This document shows positions 1 to 9,249 of a stretch of DNA of 64,000 nt, piece after piece. The notes below the pieces were generated by a model. The model searched no databases. It was not told the origin of the DNA and saw nothing but the letters and a program-made list of their open reading frames with translations. The stretch is from RYN-230 sp963837335. Lineage in GTDB: Bacteria; Actinomycetota; Actinomycetes; Streptosporangiales; Streptosporangiaceae. A program made the translations under genes and the position numbers. Where the stretch lies: the NCBI GenBank assembly GCA_963837335.1, contig CAWINS010000012.1:48216-112215 (forward strand), in the 5' to 3' direction. The number at the start of each line of letters is the position of its first letter. The first letter of the stretch is position 1.

Positions 1-2
1 AG

Positions 3-149
3 CCGTCCGCGATCCTCCGACTGACCGCCGAGCACAGTCCTGGCGGCGCCTACCCGGCTAACGTCGCGGCCTACATCAACGGCGTGTTCCGCGGCACGAT
101 CGCCGCCACCGATCACATGCCCGCCGGGCTCCACTTGTACCTTCCCTAA
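3..149 (+). CDS. C-terminal end of an unidentified protein (partial)
   Basis: An open frame enters from the left edge and stops with TAA at 147-149, giving 48 residues that end in HLYLP. The frame has normal high-GC codon choice, while the other two plus frames stop within the first 60 bases. No domain or motif is recognisable in this tail, which is rich in Ala and Gly with alternating hydrophobic residues. It converges on the amidase gene, and a small GC hairpin follows the stop. The function is unknown. Confidence 0.5.
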   Translation, partial: PSAILRLTAEHSPGGAYPANVAAYINGVFRGTIAATDHMPAGLHLYLP

Positions 150-162
150 CGCCCGCCGGGCG
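150..162. terminator. Short GC hairpin between convergent genes
   Basis: CGCCC at 150-154 and GGGCG at 158-162 flank a 3-base loop directly after the stop of the left-edge gene and before the convergent amidase stop. There is no T-run, so this is at best a weak intrinsic terminator. Confidence 0.25.
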
Positions 163-193
163 AGACCAGGCACCCAGGGACCAGGCCTCCGGG

Positions 194-1408
194 CTAGACG
201 GCCAGCGCGTCGCCTTCCGGGCAGATGAGGCGGGCGATCCGCAGCAGCGCCAGGTCACCGGACTGCGGCCCGAGGATGCCCACGCCGAATCGCTGGCCGC
301 TGGCGCGATGGTGAACCGGGACGACAAGTTCCGGCCGCCCGGCCAGGCTGGCCGGGGCGGTGAACCTGAGGGCGGCCGCCCGGAACGCGAGAAGCTCCTG
401 CGGGCCGGCGCTGCGCAGTGGCGGGAGGTCAGCGATCACCGGCAGCACGGCGACCGAGTCAGCAGGCAGCACCTCGCCCAGCCGCGGCGGGTAACCGCGC
501 CAGGCCTGCTCGTCGGCCTGATCCGGCCCGGCGCGGTAGAGAGCTTCCGCGCGCTGGACGCGGGACTGCACGTCGGGCGCCAGGAACTGGCTGTTGCCGC
601 TGAGCCACGAACCATGGGTTTGCCAGACCTCCCGGCCCTGGATCCGGGCGAAGAGGTCCGCCACCTCTTCGTTAGAGAAAGAACTGAGCGAACATTCCGA
701 GACGGCACAGCCGCAGGTTTCGGCGATGGCCTGGGCGGTGGCCTGGACCGCTGCTGATAGCTCGGGACTGACCCGGGCCAGGCAATCGGATGGCACGCAG
801 ACCGTCCGGATCGTCATCGGGCCGGGCGCCGCCTCCGGTGAGGCCAGCAGGACCTCCATGACCTGGCCCAGCAGCGCGGCGCGGCGGGCCAGGACCCCCA
901 CGGCGTCGAACGACGGGGCCAGCGGCAGGACACCGCGGGTCCTGACCAGGCCATGTGTGGGCCGGAAGCCGAACAGCCCGCAGGCCGCGGCGGGGACCCG
1001 GATCGAGCCGGCGGTGTCGGTGCCCAGGCCGGCCTCGGTCAGCCCGGCGGCCACGGCGGCGGCCGGCCCCGAGGATGATCCGCCCGTGAACCGGCTGGGG
1101 TACCGCGCATTCAGCGGCGCCACGCCCTCGCCGGCGTTCCCGATCAGCGAGTAAGCGAGCTGATCCAGCTTGGCCAGACCCGTCACGGATGCGCCCGCGG
1201 CCAGCAGGCCGGACAGGACCGGCGCATTCTCCTGCGCGGGGGAATGCGTGGCCCGCCACCGGGGGTGGCCGAACGAGGACACGTGACCCGCGACGCTGAT
1301 CATGTCCTTGACCGCGACCGTCACGTTGTCCAGCGGCCCGGGGCTGGTCGCCTGCAGGCTCACCGAGTCCGGCACCCAGCACGCCGCCGGCGGTGGGTCC
1401 TCCGGCAT
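194..1408 (-). CDS. Amidase signature family hydrolase
   Basis: This 404-residue protein belongs to the amidase signature family (Ser-cisSer-Lys triad), which hydrolyses carboxamides. The likely catalytic Lys is in VAVKDMI near residue 34. The Gly/Ser-rich signature GGSSSGPAAAVAAG follows at about 110-123, and GTDTAGSIRVPAA at about 130-142 carries the nucleophilic Ser. Most members run 450-500 residues, so this one is on the short side and resembles the short AtzF/allophanate-hydrolase-like or GatA-like amidases. The substrate cannot be read from the sequence. The absence of gatB and gatC nearby argues against a tRNA amidotransferase subunit. It is a single gene, convergent with the left-edge gene and divergent from the serine hydrolase remnant. 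Confidence 0.85.
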   Translation of the reverse strand: MPEDPPPAACWVPDSVSLQATSPGPLDNVTVAVKDMISVAGHVSSFGHPRWRATHSPAQENAPVLSGLLAAGASVTGLAKLDQLAYSLIGNAGEGVAPLNARYPSRFTGGSSSGPAAAVAAGLTEAGLGTDTAGSIRVPAAACGLFGFRPTHGLVRTRGVLPLAPSFDAVGVLARRAALLGQVMEVLLASPEAAPGPMTIRTVCVPSDCLARVSPELSAAVQATAQAIAETCGCAVSECSLSSFSNEEVADLFARIQGREVWQTHGSWLSGNSQFLAPDVQSRVQRAEALYRAGPDQADEQAWRGYPPRLGEVLPADSVAVLPVIADLPPLRSAGPQELLAFRAAALRFTAPASLAGRPELVVPVHHRASGQRFGVGILGPQSGDLALLRIARLICPEGDALAV

Positions 1409-1596
1409 GCCCCTCCTCCCTCAGAACTGAGGCTCGCGACTCTACCCGGGAAGGAGGTACCGTCAGTGGTGGCAGATTCCGGCTGCCGCTGGGTCCGCGG
1501 GCAGAGCTTCAAGCTCACCGGCATCGATACACAGGCTGACGGCATGTCTTTCCAGCCCGATGTCGCGGACCCGCGGGCAGCGGAGGAAGGACTGCC

Positions 1597-3159
1597 TTGC
1601 CTGATCAACCACGTGCGCTCCCCGACCAGCCCAGCCTGCGCTACCTCAAGGTGGAGGCGAAAAGGCGGCTGTCGGCCGGGGAGTTCGCGACCCTGCACGA
1701 GGCCCAGCTCGCCATCGCGCGCGAGCACGGCCTGCCCAGCTGGACCGCGCTCAAGGAGTACATCAGCGCCGGCCCCAGCCAGGCCAGCCCGGTGCTCAGC
1801 CAGGCCCGCTGGGTGATCTCCCGGTTCGGCGGAGGCCGGTACCCCCGGCTGGACGGTTCCCGGTGACGGCGAACTCGGTGAGCACTTCGACGCGCAGTTC
1901 CTGCGCCTGGTACCTCCGGGGACTCTGGTCAGGACGCTGACCGGCGTGCTGCCGCAATTGCGTGCGGAACTGGTGACCATGCTGGAGACGCCGCTGCGCC
2001 TGCGCGGCCAGATCGGCGGCCTGCAGCTCGAGGCGGTTGCCGCGGCCGACCCGCCGCACCGGCTGACCGGACTGCGCCTGTTTCCGCTGGGCGAGCGGGT
2101 GACCGATCCGCGGGTGGCCGCGCCGTCCACCCGCACGTCCGGCGCGGTGCCCGCCGCCGCAGCCGCCGTGGCCGAGGAATCGTTCGCCGGGCTCGGCCTG
2201 CCGGGCCTGGTCCTGGCCGGCGCGCCCGGCGGGGCCCGGGCGGGCGACGGGACCGGATGGGTGGCCGCGCGGGGCTGGGCCAATCTGGGCGGGGCCAACC
2301 TGGACGGGGCCAGTCCGGAGGAGGCCGACCTGGATGGCCCCGTGCCGCTGACGCCGGATCACCGGTTCCCGGCCTATTCGGTCACCAAGCTGATCACCGC
2401 CATCGTGGTCTTGCGGCTCACCGCCGACGGCCGGATCGGGCTGGACGACCCGGCCCGCGCCCACCTGCGCACGGTCCGGCCCGCTGACGAGACCATCACC
2501 GTCCGGGACCTGCTCACCCATACCGCGGGCGTGCAGAACCCCGGCGAGCTGTTCGCCGATCACGTGCCCGATCTGGTCACCCTGGTCGGCCCGGTGGTGG
2601 CCAGCGCCGGCCCGCGGGGCACGTTCAGCTACAGCAACGGCGGGTACGGACTGCTCGGCCAGCTGATCGCCGACGTCACCGGGGGCACCTACCCGGAGGC
2701 GGCGACCCATATGGTGCTGGGGCCGCTCGGGATGAGCGGCTCGTGGTTCCCGGCGAGCTGGCCGGCCACGGGCGCCGTTACCGGCTACCACCTGGCCGGT
2801 GACGGCTCGTTCGAGACGGCCCCGGCCAGGATCTGCACCGTCCCGGCCGCCGGCGGCCTGTGGACGACCGCGGCTGACCTGGTCCGCTTCGGTTCCTGTC
2901 CTGGGCGTCACTGCTGCCGGCCGGGCTGGCCCGCGAGGCTCTCCGGCCGCAGGCGGACCGGGACTCCACCGGGGCACGGATGGGCCTGGGCTGGCTGCTC
3001 AACGAGCCGAAGGACGTCGGCGGCCACGCCGGCGGCGGCCTCGGTGCCGCGGCGTCGCTGATCGTCCGGCTGAGCACCGGGCAGCCCAGCGTCGCGCTGG
3101 CCAACCGCCTCGTCCCGATCGAGCCGGTCAATGCCCGGCTGATCCGTCAGCGGAGGTGA
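1597..3159 (+). pseudogene. Serine hydrolase (beta-lactamase/PBP fold), two frameshifts
   Basis: Three reading frames join into one protein. Frame 1 (from TTG 1597, behind a GGAGGAAGG site) gives an N-terminal helical segment with an AQLAIAREHGLPSWTALK motif. Frame 2 (about 1843-2890) holds the beta-lactamase fold with the SxxK motif SVTK near 2378 and a YSN motif (FSYSNGG) near 2628. Frame 1 again (about 2893-3159) supplies GLGWLLNEP, the HAGGG box and a natural C-terminus. The family is class C beta-lactamase/esterase-like and usually unlinked to antibiotics. Indels lie near 1835-1850 and 2889-2896. Both shifts preserve conserved sequence on either side, so sequencing error is as likely as decay. 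The N-terminal segment is shared with the ankyrin protein at 41068. The stop overlaps the convergent monooxygenase by 13 bases. Confidence 0.8.
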
Positions 3160-4958
3160 TGGACCTCCTGCAGCCCGTACACCGGCGTGGGGATGCCCGC
3201 CTGCCGGGCCTTGAGCTGCAGGGCGAGGTACAGCGAATAGTGCCGGGACTGATGCAGGTTCCCGCCGTGGAACCAGAGCGCTTCCTGCTGGGTGGGCTTC
3301 CACATGTTGCGCTGCTCGCCCTCCCACGGGCCGGGGTCCTTGGTGGTGTCCGAGCCCAGGCCCCAGCACTTGCCCACCTTGCCGGCCACCTCCGGTGAGA
3401 TCAGCTCGGCCGCCCAGCCGTTCATCGACTCATATCCGGTGGCGTACACGACCAGGTCGGCCGGCAGGGTGGTGCCGTCCTCCAGCACGACGGCGTCCTC
3501 GGTCAGGTGATCAACCTGGCCCCGCGCGAGCGCCACATCCCCGTTCGCGACGAGGTCGGCCGAGCCCGTGTCGATGTAGTAGCCGGAGCCCCGGCGCAGG
3601 TACTTCATGAACAGGCCGGAGCCATCGTCGCCCCAGTCGTGGTCGAAGCCGGCCGCCTCGAGCCGGTCGTAGAACTCCTGGTCCTGCTCGCGCATCTGGT
3701 CATAGAGCGGGGTCTGGAACACGTGCATGATCCGGTACGGGATCGACGCGAACACCATGTCCGCCTTGTCGGTCGTCATCCCGGACGCGACGGCTTCCTC
3801 GGAGTACAGCGCGCTCAGCCCGATGTCCATCAGCGTGCCGGACCGCACGATGTTCGTGGACGAGCGCTGCACCATGGTGACGTCCGCGCCGTTCTCCCAC
3901 AGCGCGCCGCAGATGTCGAACGCCGAGTTGTTCGAGCCGATGACCACGCATCGCCGGCCCCGGTAGGCGTCCGGGCCCGGGTGGGCTGAGGAATGATGCT
4001 GCTCGCCGCGGAAGATATCCCGGCCGGGGAAGGCCGGGATGTTGGGCCGGCCCGACATCCCGGTGGCCAGCACAAGCTGGGCGGGACGGAGCACGAGCGG
4101 CAGGCCGTCCCGGGCGACGTGCACCGTCCACTCGCCGGCCTGCTCGTCGTAGGCCGCGCTGGTCGCCTCCGTATTCGGCCAGTAGTTGAGCTCCATGATT
4201 GTCGCGTAGGACTCGAGCCAGTCGGCGATCTTGTCCTTGGGGGAGAAGACCGGCCAGTTGTCGGGGAACTTGAGGTAGGGCATGTGGTCGTACCAGACCG
4301 GGTCATGCAGGGCCAGTGACTTGTACCGGCTGCGCCACTGGTCACCAGGGCGGCCGTGCTTGTCGATGATGACCGTGGGCACGCCGAGCTGGCGGAGCCG
4401 GGCGCCGAGGCCGATGCCGGCCTGGCCGCCCCCGACGATCAGCACGTACGGCTGCTCGGCGAATCCCAGCCCGGCCGCCTCATGCTCGCGGTCTTCCAGC
4501 CAGCTGGTCCGGGCCGGGTCCGCGCCATGCTGGACGCCCTTCGGGCGGCTCGGCCCGTGGCGTTCCTCGTGGCCCTTCAGCTCATACAGCGAGGTCAGCA
4601 GGGTCCAGCACCGGCCGTCACGCAAGCGCAGGTGTCCCCAGCCGCGGCCGGCCGCGGTCTCGAAGTCGATCCACGACTCGACCACCCCGCCCGCCTCGGC
4701 CGGCTCCTCGCCGCCGGTGATCTTCCAGTTGCCCGGCTGGACCCAGGGCAGCGTCTCCTCCAGCATCCCGGCGATCGCCGCGCGACCCTCGAGCGTCTTG
4801 ATGTTCCAGGTGAACGCGATGAGGTCCCGCCAGTAGCAGTCCTCGGTGAACAGGCCGGCCGCTGCCGCCGGATCACCCGCCGCCAGCGCGTCCCCGAATT
4901 CCGACAGCCAGGCGGTCACCCCGGCCGCGACCTCGGTGGATGGCAGGGTTGCCGTCAT
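3147..4958 (-). CDS. Flavin-containing monooxygenase with N-terminal NTF2-like domain
   Basis: This 603-residue cytoplasmic flavoprotein has two parts. Residues about 10-125 resemble an NTF2/SnoaL-like domain (AGLFTEDCYWRDL, ending in LRLRDGRCW). Residues about 165-600 form a two-dinucleotide-fold monooxygenase. The FAD loop is VGGGQAGIGLG, an FMO-type FxGxxxH stretch is at FRGEQHH, and the second (NADPH) loop is VIGSNNSAFD. VYATGYE is the usual ATG motif. The family hydroxylates or Baeyer-Villiger oxidises small organic substrates using O2 and NADPH. The gene stands alone between a convergent serine hydrolase and the co-directional dioxygenase upstream, so the substrate is not indicated. The class assignment is firm; whether the NTF2-like part binds substrate is unknown. 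Confidence 0.9.
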   Translation of the reverse strand: MTATLPSTEVAAGVTAWLSEFGDALAAGDPAAAAGLFTEDCYWRDLIAFTWNIKTLEGRAAIAGMLEETLPWVQPGNWKITGGEEPAEAGGVVESWIDFETAAGRGWGHLRLRDGRCWTLLTSLYELKGHEERHGPSRPKGVQHGADPARTSWLEDREHEAAGLGFAEQPYVLIVGGGQAGIGLGARLRQLGVPTVIIDKHGRPGDQWRSRYKSLALHDPVWYDHMPYLKFPDNWPVFSPKDKIADWLESYATIMELNYWPNTEATSAAYDEQAGEWTVHVARDGLPLVLRPAQLVLATGMSGRPNIPAFPGRDIFRGEQHHSSAHPGPDAYRGRRCVVIGSNNSAFDICGALWENGADVTMVQRSSTNIVRSGTLMDIGLSALYSEEAVASGMTTDKADMVFASIPYRIMHVFQTPLYDQMREQDQEFYDRLEAAGFDHDWGDDGSGLFMKYLRRGSGYYIDTGSADLVANGDVALARGQVDHLTEDAVVLEDGTTLPADLVVYATGYESMNGWAAELISPEVAGKVGKCWGLGSDTTKDPGPWEGEQRNMWKPTQQEALWFHGGNLHQSRHYSLYLALQLKARQAGIPTPVYGLQEVHHLR

Positions 4959-5028
4959 CAGTGACCTCCCGCGGCGATGAGGGGTAGTCCGGCGCTCTTC
5001 CCACCCTTACCCCCTGCCGCCCAGGCGT

Positions 5029-6402
5029 CTAGAGGTCCGGGACCCAGCTGCCGTGGAACCCCAGCGGGATCCGGGCGGGCAGGTGGACGCGCGCGACAGG
5101 CTCGCCGGTGAAGTCCTGGGCCGCGAGAACGACCAGGTCCGCCGCGCCGCGGTCCGGATTATGCACGAACGCCATGACGTAGCCCTCGTCCTCGTCGGCC
5201 CCGGGGACCGCGGGTGCGAAGACGGCCTCGCCCGCGGTGGCGTCGCGGCCGAACTCGTGCGCCTCGGTGCTGCCGTGGGCCAGGTCGTGCTTGAGCAGGG
5301 CGTTGGAGAAAGCCTGGTCGGCGAAGTCGCCGCCGGGGGTGACGACGGCCCGGTTCACCTCCCCGATGACCGCGCTGTATCCGTAGCGGTGAGGCCGGCC
5401 GATGAACTGGTCGCTGACGCGGGGGAACTCCTGGGGCCGGTCATCGAGGCGCTGCTGGGTGACCTTCCCGGCGGCCGGGTCGATGATCCATCGGTCGAGG
5501 GTCAGCGGCCCCTTCCCGTCCAGCACGGAGACGTCGTAGGCACCCTGGTAGCGGCACAGGTCGACGACCACCCGGCCGGAGTCGTCGTCGTAGGCGTTGA
5601 GGGTGTGGAAGATCCAGCATGGGTCCACGTCGAACCACCGGATGTCGGCCGCGCTGCCGCCGCGGGGCAGCAGGCCGACCCGGGCCGGGTGGCCGGGGTT
5701 CCAGGTGTAGGGCAGCCTCTTGCCGGCCGATACGGCGTCCATGCTGAACGTGACCGGCAGATCAAAGAGCACCAGGTAGCTGGCGGTCAGCGCGAAGTCG
5801 TGCATCATCGGGCCGTCGGCCAGCGGGATGTTCACCGCCGCCGTCACCTGGCCGGCCGGGCTGACCACCAGGTGCTGGACGTGATCCCAGGCCCAGTAGT
5901 ACGCGATCGCGTGCAGCTCCCCGGTGCCCGGATCGGCCTTGGTGTGCGCGGCGAACCCGCCGGGCAGCATCCCGCCGAAGTCACACGGCCCCACGGTGTC
6001 CAGCTCGGCGGAGAGCTCGTAGGGCAGCGGCCCGGACTCCACCGTGGCCAGGATGCGGCCGGCGTTGCCGATGACGTGCGTGTTGGCGGCGAAATCCATC
6101 CCCTCGTGCACCGGGCCCGCTGGCCAGGTCTCGCCGCGGGCCTTGGCGACCGCCTGGGAGCGGACCCAGCGGTTGCGGTACCACTCCGCCCGGCCGTCCC
6201 GCAGCCGGACCCCGTGCACCATCCCGTCCCCGGTGAACCAGTGATAGTTCGGATCCTCCAGGCCCATCGGGTTCGGCCCGTTCCGCAGGTACCGCCCATT
6301 CAGGGCGGCCGGCACCTGGCCGGTGACCGGCAGGTCGAAGGCGGTGACCTCCTCGGTCACCGGGGCGAACGGGCCCTCCAGGAAGCGATTTCGAGCAGGC
6401 AT
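5029..6402 (-). CDS. Carotenoid-oxygenase-family dioxygenase
   Basis: This 457-residue protein of the RPE65/lignostilbene dioxygenase family is a non-heme Fe(II) enzyme that cleaves C=C bonds of carotenoids, stilbenes or related compounds. All four family iron-ligand histidines are present: AAHTKAD, MMHDFAL, WIFHTLNAYDD and, near the C-terminus, GFHGSW. The N-terminal NGRYLRNGPNP and FTGDGMVHG motifs are typical. The start is placed at ATG 6402 (MPARNRF) because GGGGAAGGGGAG lies just upstream; the open frame extends a further 31 codons without a ribosome site. It diverges from the acyl-CoA ligase operon across about 160 bases that include the 6500-6533 control site, so the two may be co-regulated. 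The substrate could be aromatic rather than carotenoid, since no carotenoid genes are nearby. Confidence 0.88.
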   Translation of the reverse strand: MPARNRFLEGPFAPVTEEVTAFDLPVTGQVPAALNGRYLRNGPNPMGLEDPNYHWFTGDGMVHGVRLRDGRAEWYRNRWVRSQAVAKARGETWPAGPVHEGMDFAANTHVIGNAGRILATVESGPLPYELSAELDTVGPCDFGGMLPGGFAAHTKADPGTGELHAIAYYWAWDHVQHLVVSPAGQVTAAVNIPLADGPMMHDFALTASYLVLFDLPVTFSMDAVSAGKRLPYTWNPGHPARVGLLPRGGSAADIRWFDVDPCWIFHTLNAYDDDSGRVVVDLCRYQGAYDVSVLDGKGPLTLDRWIIDPAAGKVTQQRLDDRPQEFPRVSDQFIGRPHRYGYSAVIGEVNRAVVTPGGDFADQAFSNALLKHDLAHGSTEAHEFGRDATAGEAVFAPAVPGADEDEGYVMAFVHNPDRGAADLVVLAAQDFTGEPVARVHLPARIPLGFHGSWVPDL

Positions 6403-6499
6403 CGCAGACTCCCCTTCCCCCGCAGGGTCTGTACCGGACACTACGCCGGCCCACCCGGGTTCCCAAGACCACGCCGGACCGGCCCTAATCGACATAACA

Positions 6500-6533
6500 T
6501 GACCTTGACGTCAATATCAAGTTCGTGTTGAAT
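6500..6533 (+). promoter_or_regulatory. Promoter with overlapping TetR-type operator
   Basis: A -35-like TTGACG (6505-6510) and -10-like TTGAAT (6528-6533) are 17 bp apart, about 30 bases before the ligase GTG. Over them lies an inverted repeat with left arm 6500-6508, an 8-bp spacer (CGTCAATA) and right arm TCAAGTTCG (6517-6525). The right arm is identical to that of the site beside the TetR gene at 29709, and the left arm matches at 7 of 9 positions. I infer repression by that TetR protein. Confidence 0.6.
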
Positions 6534-6562
6534 CTTGGCCACCGAGCGGGTGGAGGAAGTCC

Positions 6563-8155
6563 GTGCTGACCACGTCCTACTGGCCTGCCGACGCTCACGT
6601 ACCCCTCGACGAGGTCACCGTCGGTGACCTGCTCCGGCGGGTGGCCGGGCAGGTCCCCGGCCGGATCGCCCTGGTAGACGGGCAGGCCGAGGCGGCGGAC
6701 CGCCGCCGGTGGAGCTACGCGGAGCTGCTGGCTATCGCCGAGGACGTGGCCGGCGCCCTGCTGGCCCGGTTCGAGCCCGGGGAGCGGGTCGCCGTCTGGG
6801 AGGCGAACCGCCCGGAGTGGGTCATGCTCCAGCTCGGCGCGGCCCTGGCCGGCGTCATCCTGGTCACGATCAACCCGCAGTACCGGCAAGCTGAGCTGAA
6901 GTACGCGCTGGAGCAGTCCGGGGTGGCGGGGCTGGTCCATGGCACCAGCCACCGCGGCGTGTCCATGGTGGACGTGGTGCACCAGGTCCGGCCGGAACTC
7001 CCTGCGCTGCGCGAGGCCGTCTGCTTCGCGGACTGGGACGAGTTCGCCGCCAGCGGCCCGGGGCGGCCGCCACTGCCGCGGCTCAAGCCGTCCGACCCGG
7101 CCCTGATCATCTACACCTCGGGCACGACCGGCTTCGCCAAGGGAGCCATGCTGCACCATCTCGGGCTGGTCAACGCGGCCGGGCTGTCGGCGGAGCGGGC
7201 GGGCTTCCAGGACGGGGACACCTGGATCAATCCCATCCCGCTGTTCCACACCGGCGGCGGCGTGCTGGCCGGGATCGGCTGCCTGGCCCGCCGCGCCGCG
7301 CATGTGGTGGTCCCGCAGTTCGACCCGGGGCTGGTCCTGGAGCTGATCGAGGCGGAGCACGGCAGCATGGTGCTGACCGTGCCGACCATCCTGCTGGCCA
7401 TGCTCGAGAACTATGATCGCCAGCCGCGTGACGTCTCGTCGCTGCGCACGGTGATGTCGGGCGGGGCCAAGGTGCCTGACTCGCTGGTCCGCCGCACCAC
7501 CCAGACCCTCGGCTGCGGGTTCACCATCCTGTTCGGCCAGGCCGAGCTGCACGGCGTGCTAACCCAGACGCAGACGACGGACAGCCCGCAGGACCAGGCG
7601 GAGACCCTCGGCCAGCCGATGCCGCACGTCGAGGTGAAGATCGCCGACCTGGCCACCGGCGAGCCGGCCGGCGTGGGAGAGGAGGGCGAGATCTGCGCCC
7701 GCGGCTACCAGAACATGATCGGCTACTGGGACATGCCGGACGCCACCGCGGCCACGATCGACGGTGAGGGCTGGCTGCACACCGGCGACGCCGGGACGAT
7801 GGACGGCCGCGGGTACCTGCGCATCGCGGGCCGCCTGAAGGACATCATCATCCGGGGCGGCGAGAACATCCACCCGCTCGAGATCGAGCAGCTGCTGGCG
7901 GATCACCCCGGGGTGGCCGAGGTCGCGGTCATCGGGGTGCCGGACCCGCACTGGGGTGAGCAGGTCGCGGCGGTGATCCGGCCCGCGCGGCCGGACGCCC
8001 CGCCCGATCCGGACGAGCTGGCCGCCTTCTGCCGGGAGCACCTGGCCCGGTTCAAGACCCCGAGGCAGTGGTTCTTCGTGGACTCGTTCCCGATGACGCC
8101 GTCCGGGAAGATCCGCAAATTCGAGGTCCGCCAGCGCTTCGCGGAACCCCGGTGA
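6563..8155 (+). CDS. AMP-forming acyl-CoA ligase (ANL superfamily)
   Basis: This 530-residue enzyme is predicted to activate a carboxylic acid to its CoA thioester through an acyl-adenylate. The P-loop-like motif IYTSGTTGFAKGAM is near residue 180, the A8 hinge region reads LKDIIIRGGENIHPLEIE near 425, and the A10 lysine is in TPSGKIRK near the C-terminus. The GTG start at 6563 follows GGAGGAAG. It is the first gene of an operon with the APH-type kinase (its stop overlaps that start as GTGA), then enoyl-CoA hydratase and a CaiB-type transferase. Acid chain length and type are not evident; medium-chain, aromatic and hydroxy acids are all possible. The shared operator suggests control by the TetR protein at 29021. 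Confidence 0.92.
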   Translation: MLTTSYWPADAHVPLDEVTVGDLLRRVAGQVPGRIALVDGQAEAADRRRWSYAELLAIAEDVAGALLARFEPGERVAVWEANRPEWVMLQLGAALAGVILVTINPQYRQAELKYALEQSGVAGLVHGTSHRGVSMVDVVHQVRPELPALREAVCFADWDEFAASGPGRPPLPRLKPSDPALIIYTSGTTGFAKGAMLHHLGLVNAAGLSAERAGFQDGDTWINPIPLFHTGGGVLAGIGCLARRAAHVVVPQFDPGLVLELIEAEHGSMVLTVPTILLAMLENYDRQPRDVSSLRTVMSGGAKVPDSLVRRTTQTLGCGFTILFGQAELHGVLTQTQTTDSPQDQAETLGQPMPHVEVKIADLATGEPAGVGEEGEICARGYQNMIGYWDMPDATAATIDGEGWLHTGDAGTMDGRGYLRIAGRLKDIIIRGGENIHPLEIEQLLADHPGVAEVAVIGVPDPHWGEQVAAVIRPARPDAPPDPDELAAFCREHLARFKTPRQWFFVDSFPMTPSGKIRKFEVRQRFAEPR

Positions 8156-9210
8156 CCGGTGAGCCGGGGGCCGGTGCCCCGGTGACCGGTGACCCGGTAG
8201 CTGGCGTCGCGGCCGGCCCGCTCACGGACTGGTTCACGGCGACTCTGGCCGCCGTGCCCCCGTTGCGGTTCGAGCGGCTCGCGGGCGGCTATTCCAACCT
8301 GACCTTCCTGGTCAGCGACGCGGCCGGGGAGCAGTGGGTGCTCCGGCGCCCCCCGCTCGGCCACGTGCTGGCCACCGCGCACGACATGGACCGGGAAGGC
8401 GGGATCATGGCCGCGCTGGCCGGGACCGGCGTCCCGGTCCCGGCGGTGCTCGGCCGTACCTCGGATCCCCGGTGGAACGGCGCGCCGTTCTTCGTCATGT
8501 CCTTCGTTCCCGGCCAGGTCCTGCGGACCCCGGCCGATACGGCCGGGCTGGCCGCCGGCGATCTCACCGCGATCGCGTACGGGCTGTTCGACGTGCTGGC
8601 CCAGATCCACGCCGTGGACCTGGACGCGACCGGCCTGGCCGCGATGGCCCGCGGCGGCTCCTACGCCGGGCGCCAGCTCCGCCGCTGGTACCGGCAGTGG
8701 CAGGAGATCCGCGTCCGGGACCTGCCGCTCCTGGAGGAGCTGCACACCGAGCTCGCCGCCCGCGTCCCGGACCAGCCCGCGGTGTCCCTGATCCACGGGG
8801 ACTACCGGCTCGACAACGTCATCCTGGACCCGGCCCGGCGGGTCAGCGCCGTGCTTGACTGGGAGCTGGCCACGGTGGGGGATCCGCTGGCCGATCTCGG
8901 CCTGGCCCTCGCCTACTGGACCGAGCCCCGGGAGGCCGGCCAGCTCCCGCCGGCGCCCACCGATACGCCGGGCTTCCCCGGCCGCCGCGAAGTCGCGGCC
9001 CGGTACTCCGAGCGCAGCGGCCGGCCGGACGGCGACCTGAGCTTCTACGTGGCCCTGGCGCACTGGAAGGTGGCCTGCATGGCCGAAGGTGTCTACACCC
9101 GGCACCGGTCGGGGGACATGGGGGCGTCCGGGGCGGACATGGACCTGCTCCGGCGCCAGCCCGGGATGCGCGCCGAGGCCGCGCGGCGGGTGCTCGATGG
9201 CGGACTATAG
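8152..9210 (+). CDS. APH-family phosphotransferase of acyl-CoA type (ACAD10/11 kinase-like)
   Basis: This 352-residue protein has an aminoglycoside-phosphotransferase fold. Residues from about 35 match the N-lobe (RLAGGYSNLTFLV, WVLRRPP); the catalytic loop is IHGDYRLDN and the Mg-binding motif is LDWELAT. The GDYRLDN and GDPLADLG signatures are typical of the subgroup found in acyl-CoA catabolic operons and fused to dehydrogenases in ACAD10/11, not of drug kinases. In that subgroup, members such as LvaA phosphorylate 4-hydroxyacyl-CoA. The GTG at 8152 overlaps the ligase stop, implying translational coupling; the frame is open further upstream inside the ligase gene, but that part is not used here. 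The first 25 residues are low-complexity Gly/Ala/Pro/Val/Thr. Confidence 0.85.
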   Translation: MTGEPGAGAPVTGDPVAGVAAGPLTDWFTATLAAVPPLRFERLAGGYSNLTFLVSDAAGEQWVLRRPPLGHVLATAHDMDREGGIMAALAGTGVPVPAVLGRTSDPRWNGAPFFVMSFVPGQVLRTPADTAGLAAGDLTAIAYGLFDVLAQIHAVDLDATGLAAMARGGSYAGRQLRRWYRQWQEIRVRDLPLLEELHTELAARVPDQPAVSLIHGDYRLDNVILDPARRVSAVLDWELATVGDPLADLGLALAYWTEPREAGQLPPAPTDTPGFPGRREVAARYSERSGRPDGDLSFYVALAHWKVACMAEGVYTRHRSGDMGASGADMDLLRRQPGMRAEAARRVLDGGL

Positions 9211-9249
9211 GCCGCGCAGGCCCACGCCTGCGCGGCGGGAGGAGACCGG

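Noticed and set aside
5053..6531. 492-codon open frame on the plus strand
   Set aside because: It is fully antisense to the dioxygenase gene, whose iron-ligand histidines and family motifs are clear. Long antisense frames are common in GC-rich DNA.
8152..9210. Antibiotic kinase interpretation of the APH-fold gene in the ligase operon
   Set aside because: Its signature GDYRLDN and coupling to acyl-CoA genes fit the ACAD10/11-type subgroup better.
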